Part shown: in pieces, positions 32,010 through 44,223 of the stretch
Numbering within the stretch: the stretch's first letter is position 1
Layout of the letters: each line of letters begins with the position of its first letter
NCBI RefSeq assembly: GCF_026262505.1
Contig: NC_067203.1
Coordinates: forward strand, 19,821,411 to 19,885,410
Source: Trichomonas vaginalis G3
Taxonomy: Eukaryota; Parabasalia; Trichomonadida; Trichomonadidae
Direction: 5' to 3'
Length of the DNA stretch: 64,000 nucleotides
The notes under the pieces: model-generated
The model's input: the letters and a program-made list of their open reading frames with translations, nothing else
Databases searched by the model: none
Told to the model about the DNA's origin: nothing
Program-made: the position numbers and the translations under genes

Positions 32010-35000
32010 TCTTCACAAAACATTTACGCTCATTACGATGAAGAAGTCTTGACAAAGTCTTGACAAAGCATTCACGATGAAATCATGACAAAGTCTTGAC
32101 AAAGCATTCACGAAGAAATCATGACAAATCATTCACGATGAAATCTTGACAAAAGCATTTACGAAGAAGTCATGACAAAGTCTTGACAAAGCATTCACGA
32201 TGAAATCATGACAAATCATAAACGATGAAGTCATGACAAAAGCATTTACGTTCATTCACGATGAAATCTTGACAAATCATAAACGATGAAATCATGACAA
32301 ATCATAAACGATGAAATCATGACAAATCATAAACGATGAAATCATGACAAAGTCATGACAAAAGCATTCACGATGAAATCTTGACAAAAGCATTTACGTT
32401 CATTACGATGAAATCATGACAAAAGCATTTACGAAGAAGTCATGACAAAAGCATTTACGTTCATAAACGATGAAATCTTGACAAATCATAAACGATGAAA
32501 TCTTGACAAATCATAAACGATGAAATCATGACAAATCATAAACGATGAAATCTTGACAAATCATAAACGATGAAGTCATGACAAAAGCATTTACGTTCAT
32601 TCACGATGAAATCATGACAAATCATTCACGATGAAATCATGACAAATCATAAACGATGAAGTCATGACAAATCATAAACGATGAAATCATGACAAATCAT
32701 TCACGATGAAATCATGACAAATCATTCACGATGAAATCATGACAAATCATAAACGATGAAGTCATGACAAATCATAAACGATGAAATCATGACAAATCAT
32801 TCACGATGAAATCATGACAAATCATTCACGATGAAATCATGACAAATCATAAACGATGAAATCATGACAAATCATAAACGATGAAATCTTGACAAATCAT
32901 AAACGATGAAATCATGACAAATCATAAACGATGAAATCATGAGAAAAGTATTTACGTTCATTCACGATGAAGTCATGACAAATAGCATGAAGTTGACAAA
33001 AGCATTTACGTTCATTCACGATGAAATCATGACAAATCATTCACGATGAAATCATGACAAATCATAAACGATGAAATCATGACAAATCATAAACGATGAA
33101 ATCATGACAAATCATTCACGATGAAATCATGAATCATAAACGATGAAATCATGACAAATCATAAACGATGAAATCTTGACAAATCATAAACGATGAAATC
33201 ATGACAAATCATAAACGATGAAATCATGAGAAAAGTATTTACGTTCATTCACGATGAAGTCATGACAAATCATAAACGATGAAGTCATGACAAAAGCATT
33301 TACGTTCATTCACGATGAAATCATGACAAATCATTCACGATGAAATCATGACAAATCATAAACGATGAAATCATGACAAAAGCATTTACGAAGAAGTCAT
33401 GACAAAGTCTTGACAAAGCATTCACGATGAAATCTTGACAAAAGCATTTACGTTCATTCACGATGAAATCATGACAAATCATAAACGATGAAATCATGAC
33501 AAAAGCATTTACGATGAAATCATGACAAAAGCATTTACGTTCATTCACGAAGAAGTCATGACAAAAGCATTTACGTTCATTCACGATGAAATCATGACAA
33601 ATCATAAACGATGAAATCTTGACAAAAGCATTTACGATGAAATCATGACAAAAGCATTTACGTTCATTCACGATGAAATCATGACAAATCATTCACGATG
33701 AAATCATGACAAATCATAAACGATGAAGTCATGACAAATCATAAACGATGAAATCATGACAAATCATTCACGATGAAATCATGACAAATCATTCACGATG
33801 AAATCATGACAAATCATAAACGATGAAATCATGACAAATCATAAACGATGAAATCTTGACAAATCATAAACGATGAAATCATGACAAATCATAAACGAAG
33901 AAGTCATGACAAATCATAAACGATGAAATCATGACAAATCATAAACGATGAAATCTTGACAAAGTCTTGACAAAGCATTCACGATGAAATCTTGACAAAT
34001 CATAAACGATGAAATCTTGGCAAAGTCTTGACAAAGCATTCACGATGAAATCATGACAAAAGCATTTACGATGAAATCATGACAAAGTCTTGACAAAGCA
34101 TTCACGATGAAATCATGACAAAAGCATTTACGAAGAAGTCATGACAAAGTCTTGACAAAGCATTCACGATGAAATCTTGACAAAGTCTTGACAAAGCATT
34201 CACGATGAAATCTTGACAAAAGCATTTACGTTCATTCACGATGAAATCATGACAAATCATAAACGAAGAAGTCATGACAAATCATAAACGATGAAATCAT
34301 GACAAAAGCATTCACGTTCATTCACGATGAAATCATGACAAAAGCATTTACGTTCATTCACGATGAAATCATGACAAATCATAAACGAAGAAGTCATGAC
34401 AAAGTCTTGACAAAAGCATTTACGAAGAAGTCATGACAAATCATAAACGATGAAATCTTGACAAAAGCATTCACGTTCATTCACGAAGAAGTCATGACAA
34501 AAGCATTTACGATGAAATCTTGACAAAGTCTTGACAAAGCATTCACGATGAAATCTTGACAAAGTCTTGACAAAGCATTCACGAAGAAATCTTGACAAAT
34601 CATAAACGATGAAATCATGACAAATCATAAACGATGAAATCATGACAAAAGCATTCACGAAGAAGTCATGACAAAGTCTTGACAAATCATAAACGATGAA
34701 ATCTTGACAAAAGCATTTACGTTCATTCACGATGAAATCATGACAAATCATAAACGATGAAATCTTGACAAATCATAAACGATGAAATCTTGACAAAAGC
34801 ATTTACGTTCATTCACGATGAAATCTTGACAAAAGCATTTACGTTCATTCACGAAGAAGTCATGACAAAAGCATTTACGTTCATTACGATGAAATCATGA
34901 CAAAAGCATTCACGTTCATTACGATGAAATCATGACAAATCATAAACGATGAAATCTTGACAAAAGCATTTACGTTCATTCACGATGAAATCATGACAAA

Positions 35001-38000
35001 TCATAAACGATGAAATCTTGACAAATCATAAACGATGAAATCTTGACAAAAGCATTTACGTTCATTCACGATGAAATCTTGACAAAAGCATTTACGTTCA
35101 TTCACGATGAAATCTTGACAAAAGCATTTACGTTCATTACGATGAAATCATGACAAAAGCATTCACGTTCATTACGATGAAATCATGACAAATCATAAAC
35201 GATGAAATCATGACAAAAGCATTCACGTTCATTCACGATGAAATCATGACAAAGTCTTGACAAAGCATTCACGATGAAATCTTGACAAATCATAAACGAT
35301 GAAATCTTGACAAAGTCTTGACAAAGCATTCACGATGAAGAAGTCATGACAAAAGCATTCACGATGAAATCTTGACAAAGTCATGACAAAAGCATTTACG
35401 TTCATTACGATGAAATCATGACAAAAGCATTTACGTTCATTCACGATGAAATCTTGACAAAAGCATTTACGTTCATTCACGATGAAATCTTGACAAAAGC
35501 ATTTACGTTCATTACGATGAAATCATGACAAAAGCATTCACGTTCATTACGATGAAATCATGACAAATCATAAACGATGAAATCATGACAAAAGCATTTA
35601 CGTTCATTACGATGAAATCATGACAAAGTCTTGACAAAGCATTCACGATGAAATCATGACAAATCATTCACGATGAAATCTTGACAAAGTCTTGACAAAG
35701 CATTCACGATGAAGAAGTCATGACAAAAGCATTCACGATGAAATCTTGACAAAGTCATGACAAAAGCATTTACGTTCATTACGATGAAATCATGACAAAA
35801 GCATTTACGTTCATTCACGATGAAATCTTGACAAAAGCATTTACGTTCATTCACGATGAAATCTTGACAAAAGCATTTACGTTCATTACGATGAAATCAT
35901 GACAAAAGCATTCACGTTCATTACGATGAAATCATGACAAATCATAAACGATGAAATCATGACAAAAGCATTTACGTTCATTACGATGAAATCATGACAA
36001 AGTCTTGACAAAGCATTCACGAAGAAATCTTGACAAATCATTCACGATGAAATCTTGACAAAAGCATTTACGAAGAAGTCATGACAAAGTCTTGACAAAG
36101 CATTCACGATGAAATCATGACAAATCATAAACGATGAAGTCATGACAAAAGCATTTACGTTCATTCACGATGAAATCTTGACAAATCATAAACGATGAAA
36201 TCATGACAAATCATAAACGATGAAATCATGACAAATCATAAACGATGAAATCATGACAAAGTCATGACAAAAGCATTCACGATGAAATCTTGACAAAAGC
36301 ATTTACGTTCATTACGATGAAATCATGACAAAAGCATTTACGAAGAAGTCATGACAAAAGCATTTACGTTCATAAACGATGAAATCTTGACAAATCATAA
36401 ACGATGAAATCTTGACAAATCATAAACGATGAAATCATGACAAATCATAAACGATGAAATCTTGACAAATCATAAACGATGAAGTCATGACAAAAGCATT
36501 TACGTTCATTCACGATGAAATCATGACAAATCATTCACGATGAAATCATGACAAATCATAAACGATGAAGTCATGACAAATCATAAACGATGAAATCATG
36601 ACAAATCATTCACGATGAAATCATGACAAATCATTCACGATGAAATCATGACAAATCATAAACGATGAAATCATGACAAATCATAAACGATGAAATCTTG
36701 ACAAATCATAAACGATGAAATCATGACAAATCATAAACGATGAAATCATGAGAAAAGTATTTACGTTCATTCACGATGAAGTCATGACAAATCATAAACG
36801 ATGAAGTCATGACAAAAGCATTTACGTTCATTCACGATGAAATCATGACAAATCATTCACGATGAAATCATGACAAATCATAAACGATGAAATCATGACA
36901 AATCATAAACGATGAAATCATGACAAATCATTCACGATGAAATCATGACAAATCATTCACGATGAAATCATGACAAATCATAAACGATGAAATCATGACA
37001 AATCATAAACGATGAAATCTTGACAAATCATAAACGATGAAATCATGACAAATCATAAACGATGAAATCATGAGAAAAGTATTTACGTTCATTCACGATG
37101 AAGTCATGACAAATCATAAACGATGAAGTCATGACAAAAGCATTTACGTTCATTCACGATGAAATCATGACAAATCATTCACGATGAAATCATGACAAAT
37201 CATAAACGATGAAATCATGACAAAAGCATTTACGAAGAAGTCATGACAAAGTCTTGACAAAGCATTCACGATGAAATCTTGACAAAAGCATTTACGTTCA
37301 TTCACGATGAAATCATGACAAATCATAAACGATGAAATCATGACAAAAGCATTTACGATGAAATCATGACAAAAGCATTTACGTTCATTCACGAAGAAGT
37401 CATGACAAAAGCATTTACGTTCATTCACGATGAAATCATGACAAATCATAAACGATGAAATCTTGACAAAAGCATTTACGATGAAATCATGACAAAAGCA
37501 TTTACGTTCATTCACGATGAAATCATGACAAATCATTCACGATGAAATCATGACAAATCATAAACGATGAAGTCATGACAAATCATAAACGATGAAATCA
37601 TGACAAATCATTCACGATGAAATCATGACAAATCATTCACGATGAAATCATGACAAATCATAAACGATGAAATCATGACAAATCATAAACGATGAAATCT
37701 TGACAAATCATAAACGATGAAATCATGACAAATCATAAACGAAGAAGTCATGACAAATCATAAACGATGAAATCATGACAAATCATAAACGATGAAATCT
37801 TGACAAAGTCTTGACAAAGCATTCACGATGAAATCTTGACAAATCATAAACGATGAAATCTTGGCAAAGTCTTGACAAAGCATTCACGATGAAATCATGA
37901 CAAAAGCATTTACGATGAAATCATGACAAAGTCTTGACAAAGCATTCACGATGAAATCATGACAAAAGCATTTACGAAGAAGTCATGACAAAGTCTTGAC

Positions 38001-39790
38001 AAAGCATTCACGATGAAATCTTGACAAAGTCTTGACAAAGCATTCACGATGAAATCTTGACAAAAGCATTTACGTTCATTCACGATGAAATCATGACAAA
38101 TCATAAACGAAGAAGTCATGACAAATCATAAACGATGAAATCATGACAAAAGCATTCACGTTCATTCACGATGAAATCATGACAAAAGCATTTACGTTCA
38201 TTCACGATGAAATCATGACAAATCATAAACGAAGAAGTCATGACAAAGTCTTGACAAAAGCATTTACGAAGAAGTCATGACAAATCATAAACGATGAAAT
38301 CTTGACAAAAGCATTCACGTTCATTCACGAAGAAGTCATGACAAAAGCATTTACGATGAAATCTTGACAAAGTCTTGACAAAGCATTCACGATGAAATCT
38401 TGACAAAGTCTTGACAAAGCATTCACGAAGAAATCTTGACAAATCATAAACGATGAAATCATGACAAATCATAAACGATGAAATCATGACAAAAGCATTC
38501 ACGAAGAAGTCATGACAAAGTCTTGACAAATCATAAACGATGAAATCTTGACAAAAGCATTTACGTTCATTCACGATGAAATCATGACAAATCATAAACG
38601 ATGAAATCTTGACAAATCATAAACGATGAAATCTTGACAAAAGCATTTACGTTCATTCACGATGAAATCTTGACAAAAGCATTTACGTTCATTCACGAAG
38701 AAGTCATGACAAAAGCATTTACGTTCATTACGATGAAATCATGACAAAAGCATTCACGTTCATTACGATGAAATCATGACAAATCATAAACGATGAAATC
38801 TTGACAAAAGCATTTACGTTCATTCACGATGAAATCATGACAAATCATAAACGATGAAATCTTGACAAATCATAAACGATGAAATCTTGACAAAAGCATT
38901 TACGTTCATTCACGATGAAATCTTGACAAAAGCATTTACGTTCATTCACGATGAAATCTTGACAAAAGCATTTACGTTCATTACGATGAAATCATGACAA
39001 AAGCATTCACGTTCATTACGATGAAATCATGACAAATCATAAACGATGAAATCATGACAAAAGCATTCACGTTCATTCACGATGAAATCATGACAAAGTC
39101 TTGACAAAGCATTCACGATGAAATCTTGACAAATCATAAACGATGAAATCTTGACAAAGTCTTGACAAAGCATTCACGATGAAGAAGTCATGACAAAAGC
39201 ATTCACGATGAAATCTTGACAAAGTCATGACAAAAGCATTTACGTTCATTACGATGAAATCATGACAAAAGCATTTACGTTCATTCACGATGAAATCTTG
39301 ACAAAAGCATTTACGTTCATTCACGATGAAATCTTGACAAAAGCATTTACGTTCATTACGATGAAATCATGACAAAAGCATTCACGTTCATTACGATGAA
39401 ATCATGACAAATCATAAACGATGAAATCATGACAAAAGCATTTACGTTCATTACGATGAAATCATGACAAAGTCTTGACAAAGCATTCACGATGAAATCT
39501 TGACAAATCATAAACGATGAAATCTTGACAAAGTCTTGACAAAGCATTCACGATGAAGAAGTCATGACAAAAGCATTCACGATGAAATCTTGACAAAGTC
39601 ATGACAAAAGCATTTACGAAGAAGTCATGACAAAGTCTTGACAAAGCATTCACGATGAAATCATGACAAATCATTCACGATGAAATCATGACAAATCATT
39701 CACGATGAAATCTTGACAAATCATAAACGATGAAATCTTGACAAAAGCATTCACGATGAAATCATGACAAATCATAAACGATGAAATCAT
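32010..39790. repeat. Satellite A, right arm, duplicated
   Basis: About 7.8 kb of the same units as 20935-24515. Large parts repeat at an offset of 3844 bp: 33321-33692 with 37165-37536, 34431-34751 with 38275-38595, and 35244-35480 with 39088-39324. The duplication junction is near 36000-36060. Near the beginning of the two copies the offset is a little larger, so small gains or losses followed the duplication. Confidence 0.9.
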
Positions 39791-40300
39791 AAACTTTGCC
39801 ATGGTCTCTGTCCCTAGTAGTTTTCATTAAGTTCTGGAAATAATGAAAGTCATGAACTTTGCCATGGTCTCTGTCCCTAGTAGTTTTCATTATCTCACAG
39901 AGTTAATGAAAGTCATACTTTCTATCAGATGAAGCATGCAGATGAACATAACGAAAGTTAGTGAGTTTGCCACGAGTTATGAATAAAATATTGGCATATT
40001 AGATGAGATAGCTGATGAAACAGATGAAGATAAATTAAATCTTGGACTTTGCCACACTCTGTCCCTAGTTCCTCAAAATCCTTGACAACGTTGCTTAGAA
40101 ATTTTGGTTCAAAACCTCATCTGATTTTAATCTGTTATGCTACCTGTTAAGTTTCGCGAGATTATAAATGTCATGGAGTTATATAAAAAGGAGGGACAGC
40201 TAGGGACACTGGAAGTACTTGTAAGGCTATCTGTTAAGATTGCATGAAATACTAAAAAGTCATGAAATCCATTATCGCTGTGCTAGCTTCACCTTAGAGT
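39791..40300. other. Arm region with repeated CTGTCCCTAG motif, right
   Basis: Between satellite A and the 78-residue gene. It includes two near-identical 55-bp units with CCATGGTCTCTGTCCCTAGT and a further TCTGTCCCTAGTTCC and GGGACAGCTAGGGACAC. No gene. The mirror is at 20450-20934. Confidence 0.6.
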
Positions 40301-40303
40301 AAA

Positions 40304-40540
40304 ATGACGACTAAAGTCACTGAAGCAATGAAACAAAAGTTTTTGGTAGAATACATTAAATCAGGAGCGGTTCCAGAAGGTTTTTACATTCATACTATGA
40401 AGGATGGTAGAGTTCAGTTTAGAAAGATAAAGCAACCATTAGATAGAGAAGGTATATTAAGGAAGATTAAACTTCATGAGGACAACATTGCTGAACTTAA
40501 GAAGAAGTTAGAAGAGTTGGAGAAAGGAAGAGAGTTATAA
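40304..40540 (+). CDS. Small coiled-coil element protein, right-arm copy
   Basis: A 78-residue protein: an N-terminal part with VEYIKSGAVPEGFYIHTMKD, a basic middle and a C-terminal helix with heptad-like leucines (IAELKKKLEELEKGREL) that should dimerise. I do not recognise it. It is read outward, toward the nearer end of the element, and is followed by a ggtga cassette and the 108-residue gene. The mirrored copy is at 20190-20426. A DNA-binding or regulatory role is only a guess from size, charge and position. Confidence 0.6.
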   Translation: MTTKVTEAMKQKFLVEYIKSGAVPEGFYIHTMKDGRVQFRKIKQPLDREGILRKIKLHEDNIAELKKKLEELEKGREL

Positions 40541-40553
40541 AGCAATGAATTCA

Positions 40554-40614
40554 AGTGGGTGAAAAAACAGGTGAAAAAAGAGGTGAGATGTCACCGCTTC
40601 ACCTAAATTTATTT
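40554..40614. other. ggtga iteron cassette, right arm
   Basis: Mirror of 20114-20172, with four ggtga copies in GTGGGTGAAAAAACAGGTGA onward and the AT-rich TAAATTTATTTT end. It lies just upstream of the 108-residue gene. Confidence 0.5.
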
Positions 40615-40691
40615 TTGTGCTATGTTTTCATACGTGTGAGGGTGGTGATATCATTAATTTTAAGTTTATTTTTAAGTTTATTTTTATGTAA

Positions 40692-41018
40692 ATGGCGAAA
40701 ACTATTGAGATAACAAACTACAACGGTCATGAGTTCAAGAATTTGTTCTTCGTTCCTCGTGAAAATACATTCTATCAGATACGAGGGAGAAAGGGTAAAG
40801 TTAGTTTGAGCGTTTATGAAGGAATGAAGAATGGAAAGTTTATACAAGCATACGATACAAACGGTAAGCGTGTTTCATTAGCTTTGTCAAAACTTACTAA
40901 CATTTATTTTGACAGTGACTTTGACTCTGACGATTGGAGCGACAGCAGCGATACTGAAGAATATGAAGTATTGTGTGAAGCACAGCAATGGGAGGAGTTG
41001 CAATACTTTTGTAAGTGA
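40692..41018 (+). CDS. Small acidic-tailed element protein, right-arm copy
   Basis: A 108-residue protein from an ATG at 40692. The N-terminal part (residues 1-70) alternates hydrophobic and charged residues in a beta-rich manner (TIEITNYNGHEFKNLFFVP, FYQIRGRKGKVSL). A very acidic stretch, FDSDFDSDDWSDSSDTEEYE, follows. The family is not recognised. It is the outermost gene of the palindrome, ending about 200 bp from the element terminus. It looks whole here; the left-arm copy (19714-20037) appears broken. Confidence 0.6.
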   Translation: MAKTIEITNYNGHEFKNLFFVPRENTFYQIRGRKGKVSLSVYEGMKNGKFIQAYDTNGKRVSLALSKLTNIYFDSDFDSDDWSDSSDTEEYEVLCEAQQWEELQYFCK

Positions 41019-41228
41019 GAACGTTTATTTTTACAGTAGTGAAGTCGTTTGTGAAAACATTAGTGAGGTGAAGTGGTTGGCGGCTTTATAAATATTTAAG
41101 GTTAAGTTGGTGTTTGTGTTTGTGTTGTAAAATATACGTTAACGGTTTTGTAAAGTGTCAAATTCACATATAATGGGTAAGGAGGCTCGCAGTGCCTCCG
41201 TACACGACTTAGCCATACTAACTGCGAA

Positions 41229-41805
41229 TGAGTTTTATTTTACATACTCTATTGATAAATCATATTTTTGTCGAGATATAACCTTTTTTAAAAAAATTAT
41301 ATGCAAAGAGTGTTATAGAATTCTAGAAGGTATAGTGCATAATTTGAAGTATACTATCAAATAAAGAAATTTTACAGTTTTTTTAGTTTTATTTAGATGT
41401 ACGTTATTTTAGATGGCTTCGTCGAAAACAAAGCATGTCTGTTAAGTTTATTCTTAACATGATAAATAAAATGGCAACGAAGCCCAGTGTACTGCGTCTT
41501 ATGCCGTAGTTTTTGTTATCTTCATACTCAAATACAACAAATACAAATAGATTTATTACGAAAAAACGTATAAAACAAATGATATATTTATTTCTAGACA
41601 AGTTGACGAACATGTAGCGCAACTGTATCGCTTTAGAGAACAGTTCTTCCAACACCTACTCATTCAGTGAAAGACTGATTCACATTGTTGCTGGTAAGTC
41701 TGATTGCTTCAGATAGAGAGCATGAATTGCTTCTTTATCATCTAATCCCCATCCCCCTTGTTCCGATTGGATGACATGGACAATTCATCTTTCTCTAACG
41801 AAACA
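41229..41805. other. Right interior of the Mutator-like element
   Basis: About 580 bp with no match in the left interior. The minus-strand frame 41404-41655 (83 residues, with YGIRRSTLGFVAILFIMLRI) is the only notable open stretch and might be a transposase relic; I cannot place it. Confidence 0.4.
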
Positions 41806-42239
41806 AAATGACACTTTTTTGGCGGCTTATTGACTCAGAAAAATTTGAGAGTTAACGAATAATTTTGGCGCCAAAAATAATTTCTCTTAATTTATTAAAT
41901 TTAATATACGCACATCCATAAGTTATGCTATTTTTTCTATTTATTTTGTTCTAAAATTCTAAATATTTTTTTTTCATAACATAAAATATGATGTCTAGTC
42001 TCATTTACATAACAACATGCCTTAGAATAGGTTTTTTATTCTTTTTGTCACTTTAAATTAAGAATAAAAAGATAATTTAAATTGAATATTTGCGATTATT
42101 CTCACTAATGCTGCTTCCTCTTTTATTAGGTAGACAACAAAAAGTTAGCCTTGGACTCCCATATCAGATTTTTGATTGGTTGCGTATATAATGAGCTGAG
42201 ATTGATAGACGAAAACCCAGTGAGAAAATTTTTGACGCC
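41806..42239. repeat. Right TIR of the Mutator-like element
   Basis: 434 bp, reverse complement of 17708-18564 without the 413-bp insertion. It begins at AATGACACTTTTTTGGCGG and ends TTTTTGACGCC, followed by the 9-bp duplication. Confidence 0.85.
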
Positions 42240-42248
42240 TTAAAATCA

Positions 42249-43220
42249 TAAAAATCCAAAAAAACTATAAATATATGTTTTATGCATAGTGTCGATACTC
42301 AAATATCAGATTACTTAGATCCATGAATAATATCCGAATTTTTTTTCTTAAAATTAAACTTCAAAACTTCTTGCAATCTTATTCTTCATCAATTGTAAAT
42401 TTTTAAAACCATTTTTAAAATAATTATGCGTAAATTTTATTCTCATGTTGTTTTAATCGAAAATTGATACATTTTCAAAAAAATAATATTGACTTATGAA
42501 ATTCATTTTTAAGGTGAAATAGTATTGTTTTTATTAAAGTATATGAATAATATATAAAACTTAATGAATAATATATAAAACTTAATGAATAATATAAGCA
42601 GATTTTTAGTTTACAAAACAAATATGAGCAATGCAATTTCAAACTTTTGCTGGCAATTTCGATATTGCTCAAGTTTGTAGTATTTGTGATACCTATAACA
42701 TCGGCTTAATCAAAATTCGATTTTTCTTATGAGTTATTGAGAAAATTTGATTGCAATGAGAAGGATTTCGACGTTTTTGATAAACTAAGAGCTGAGCTTT
42801 AGGGGTTCAGTTCATTTATGGCTGTAGTTTGATGCGTAGATCTCTTTTTTATTGTAAATTCTTTCAGCATGGAGATCGAGAATGAATCTTTTGAGAACTT
42901 TATGAGTTTTTACACCCGTAAAGAGGTCCTTCGAGGAAAGATAGTCCAGACTACATGAAGATGTGGGTTAACCAAAAAAATCCGATGGTTTCCCCATATT
43001 CATGTAGATCTTCGAAAAAATGAGCACCAAAAAAGCCAAAAAAATAGGCTTTTTATTGGATTTGTACACTAGATCAATAACCTATTTAGGATCTGACACT
43101 CTTTTTAGCCAGAGATATGAGGTCCTTTCTAGGAAAACGATCTATTCATCCATAAAAAAAATGAATTATCGTTTTCCCCAGAAATTACATGGGGAGTGGT
43201 AAAAGTAAAGCAAATCTGGG
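42249..43220. other. Right part of the mariner-type element
   Basis: Just under 1 kb between the 9-bp duplication of the Mutator-like element and the right mariner-type end. No transposase signature (WVPHDL, HDNARPH or YSPDLAP types) is readable on either strand. CATGTAGATC and CTACATGAAG near 42950-43010 form a loose inverted pair. Confidence 0.5.
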
Positions 43221-43584
43221 TACTATTAAAAAGAACGAAACAACAGTTTCAGAAGGTGTTGATATAATGTTCGATGAAGATCTATTTTTATTATTACCTG
43301 ATGAAAAAGGCCATTTTACTCGTGAACAATGTTCTGATTATACCAAGCAAGAAATGGATAATGTATTTCAGAAAGATCCTTGCATCGTTAACAAATATAA
43401 ATATGAATGTTACAAAGTTCCCACCCCTCCAGCAGAAATTGAAGAAGATGATGATGGATTAAGTGGTGGTGCTATTGCTGGCATTGTTATTGGTGTTATA
43501 GCTGCAGTTGTAATTATTGCAGTTCTTATTTGGTTCTTCGTTATTAGAAAGAAATCTTCATCATCAGATCAACCAGAACCCTAA
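43221..43584 (+). pseudogene. Surface membrane protein, copy 2, 3' half
   Basis: Resumes the gene split at 17394. It encodes KKNETTVSEGVD, an acidic stalk with cysteines, the transmembrane segment (LSGGAIAGIVIGVIAAVVII) and the short tail VIRKKSSSSDQPEP. The tail and membrane segment match copy 1 closely. It is open to the stop at 43582-43584. Confidence 0.85.
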
Positions 43585-44223
43585 GTGATTAAATGCATGA
43601 ATAAAAATCATTTATGAAAAATTTCATTTGAAGAATTTCATATGAATATTTTTATTGATTATGAAGCAATCAACTATGAAGTATATGAAATTGATAGTCA
43701 TATTGATAATTGGTTTAACCTAGGAATGATTTTTTAGCCATCTGTAACATTGAAAAAGAAAAATTATTCTAATTTGTTATCATAAAGAAAATGTTAAAAA
43801 AAGCCTCAGACAATTGTATCGATAACTAAACCAGGCAGTATTTTGTTTGATGAACTTGGAATCACATTTAAATGACTATGAAATTGCAATTATAATATAT
43901 TAAGAATTTGCTCATTTTATAATATCTGTCAATAATGATAAACGAGGCTATCTTACCAGATAATATATAATATGGCAATATTTTCGCAATGTTCTGAGCT
44001 GTGGTTTGGAATAAATCAGCAATCAAAAACAAATTAGTTGCAATGCAATTCATCATGATTGGAGAATTCTTGAATTCATATCCTTTGTAAAATAAAGCAA
44101 TCACCAAATGCAAATTTTATGGAATCTTTAGCTCAGAAGTTAAAATTCAGGATTTTCTTTGTAATGAAATTCTTGTTTATAAAAAAATTAACTTTTCATT
44201 AACAACATACAACACATAGATAT
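43585..44223. other. Spacer between surface-protein and importin-like genes
   Basis: No confident gene. A minus-strand frame at 43868-44113 (81 residues, NLFLIADLFQTTAQNIAKIL) looks helical and might be a relic of a HEAT-type protein, but I cannot place it. The last 100 bp match the spacer after surface-protein copy 1. Confidence 0.4.

Larger units (their letters stand above)
19509..41223. mobile_element. Giant palindromic Maverick-like element
   Basis: A 21.7-kb element with ends AGTTAGTATGGCTAAGTCGT and its complement, flanked by GCGAA on both sides (19504-19508 and 41224-41228). The 5'-AG end and 5-bp duplication fit Mavericks, which are reported with 5-6-bp duplications. It consists of two inverted arms around a 141-bp spacer. 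Arms hold satellites, iteron-like cassettes and a few small genes; polymerase B, integrase and capsid genes are not seen, so it is non-autonomous. Satellites and ggtga cassettes are shared with the Maverick end at 1-2042. Near-identity of the arms suggests a young element or ongoing exchange between arms. A few breaks are visible in its small genes. Confidence 0.75.
28573..41223. repeat. Right arm of the giant palindrome
   Basis: About 12.7 kb, inverted copy of the left arm. It is longer mainly because satellite A is present twice in tandem with an offset of 3844 bp (for example 33321-33692 equals 37165-37536). Apart from that the order of parts is the exact mirror of the left arm. Confidence 0.9.
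17708..42239. mobile_element. Mutator-like (MULE-type) element with 9-bp duplication
   Basis: Ends GGCGTCAAAAATTTTCTCAC and its complement are flanked by TTAAAATCA on both sides (17699-17707 and 42240-42248). Terminal inverted repeats are 434 bp once a later insertion in the left one is removed. Long TIRs plus a 9-bp duplication fit Mutator-like elements, which are known in Trichomonas vaginalis; Merlin would be the alternative. The interior is 18565-19503 plus 41229-41805, about 1.5 kb, with no transposase that I can recognise, so it is probably non-autonomous. A 21.7-kb Maverick-like palindrome has inserted into that interior. Confidence 0.75.
17395..43220. mobile_element. Tc1/mariner-type element (TA duplication), outermost of a nest
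   Basis: Left end CCCAGATTTTCCTTACTTTT (17395) and the reverse complement of the right end, CCCAGATTTGCTTTACTTTT, begin imperfect terminal inverted repeats of about 28 bp. The element is flanked by TA on both sides (17393-17394 and 43221-43222). Removing one TA and the insert restores the sequence seen in the paralogous gene. The element's own DNA is 17395-17698 plus 42249-43220, about 1.3 kb, the usual size for mariner elements. No transposase is recognisable in it, so it is decayed or non-autonomous. A Mutator-like element has inserted into it. Confidence 0.8.

Noticed and set aside
20935-39790. CRISPR-like direct repeats in the palindrome arms
   Set aside because: Repeat length varies (25-36 bp), there are no unique spacers, and the host is a eukaryote.
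41404-41655. Transposase gene of the Mutator-like element
   Set aside because: Only 83 residues with no readable catalytic motif; left as a possible relic.
43020-43202. 60-residue frame near the right mariner-type end
   Set aside because: No transposase signature and strongly biased composition; probably chance.
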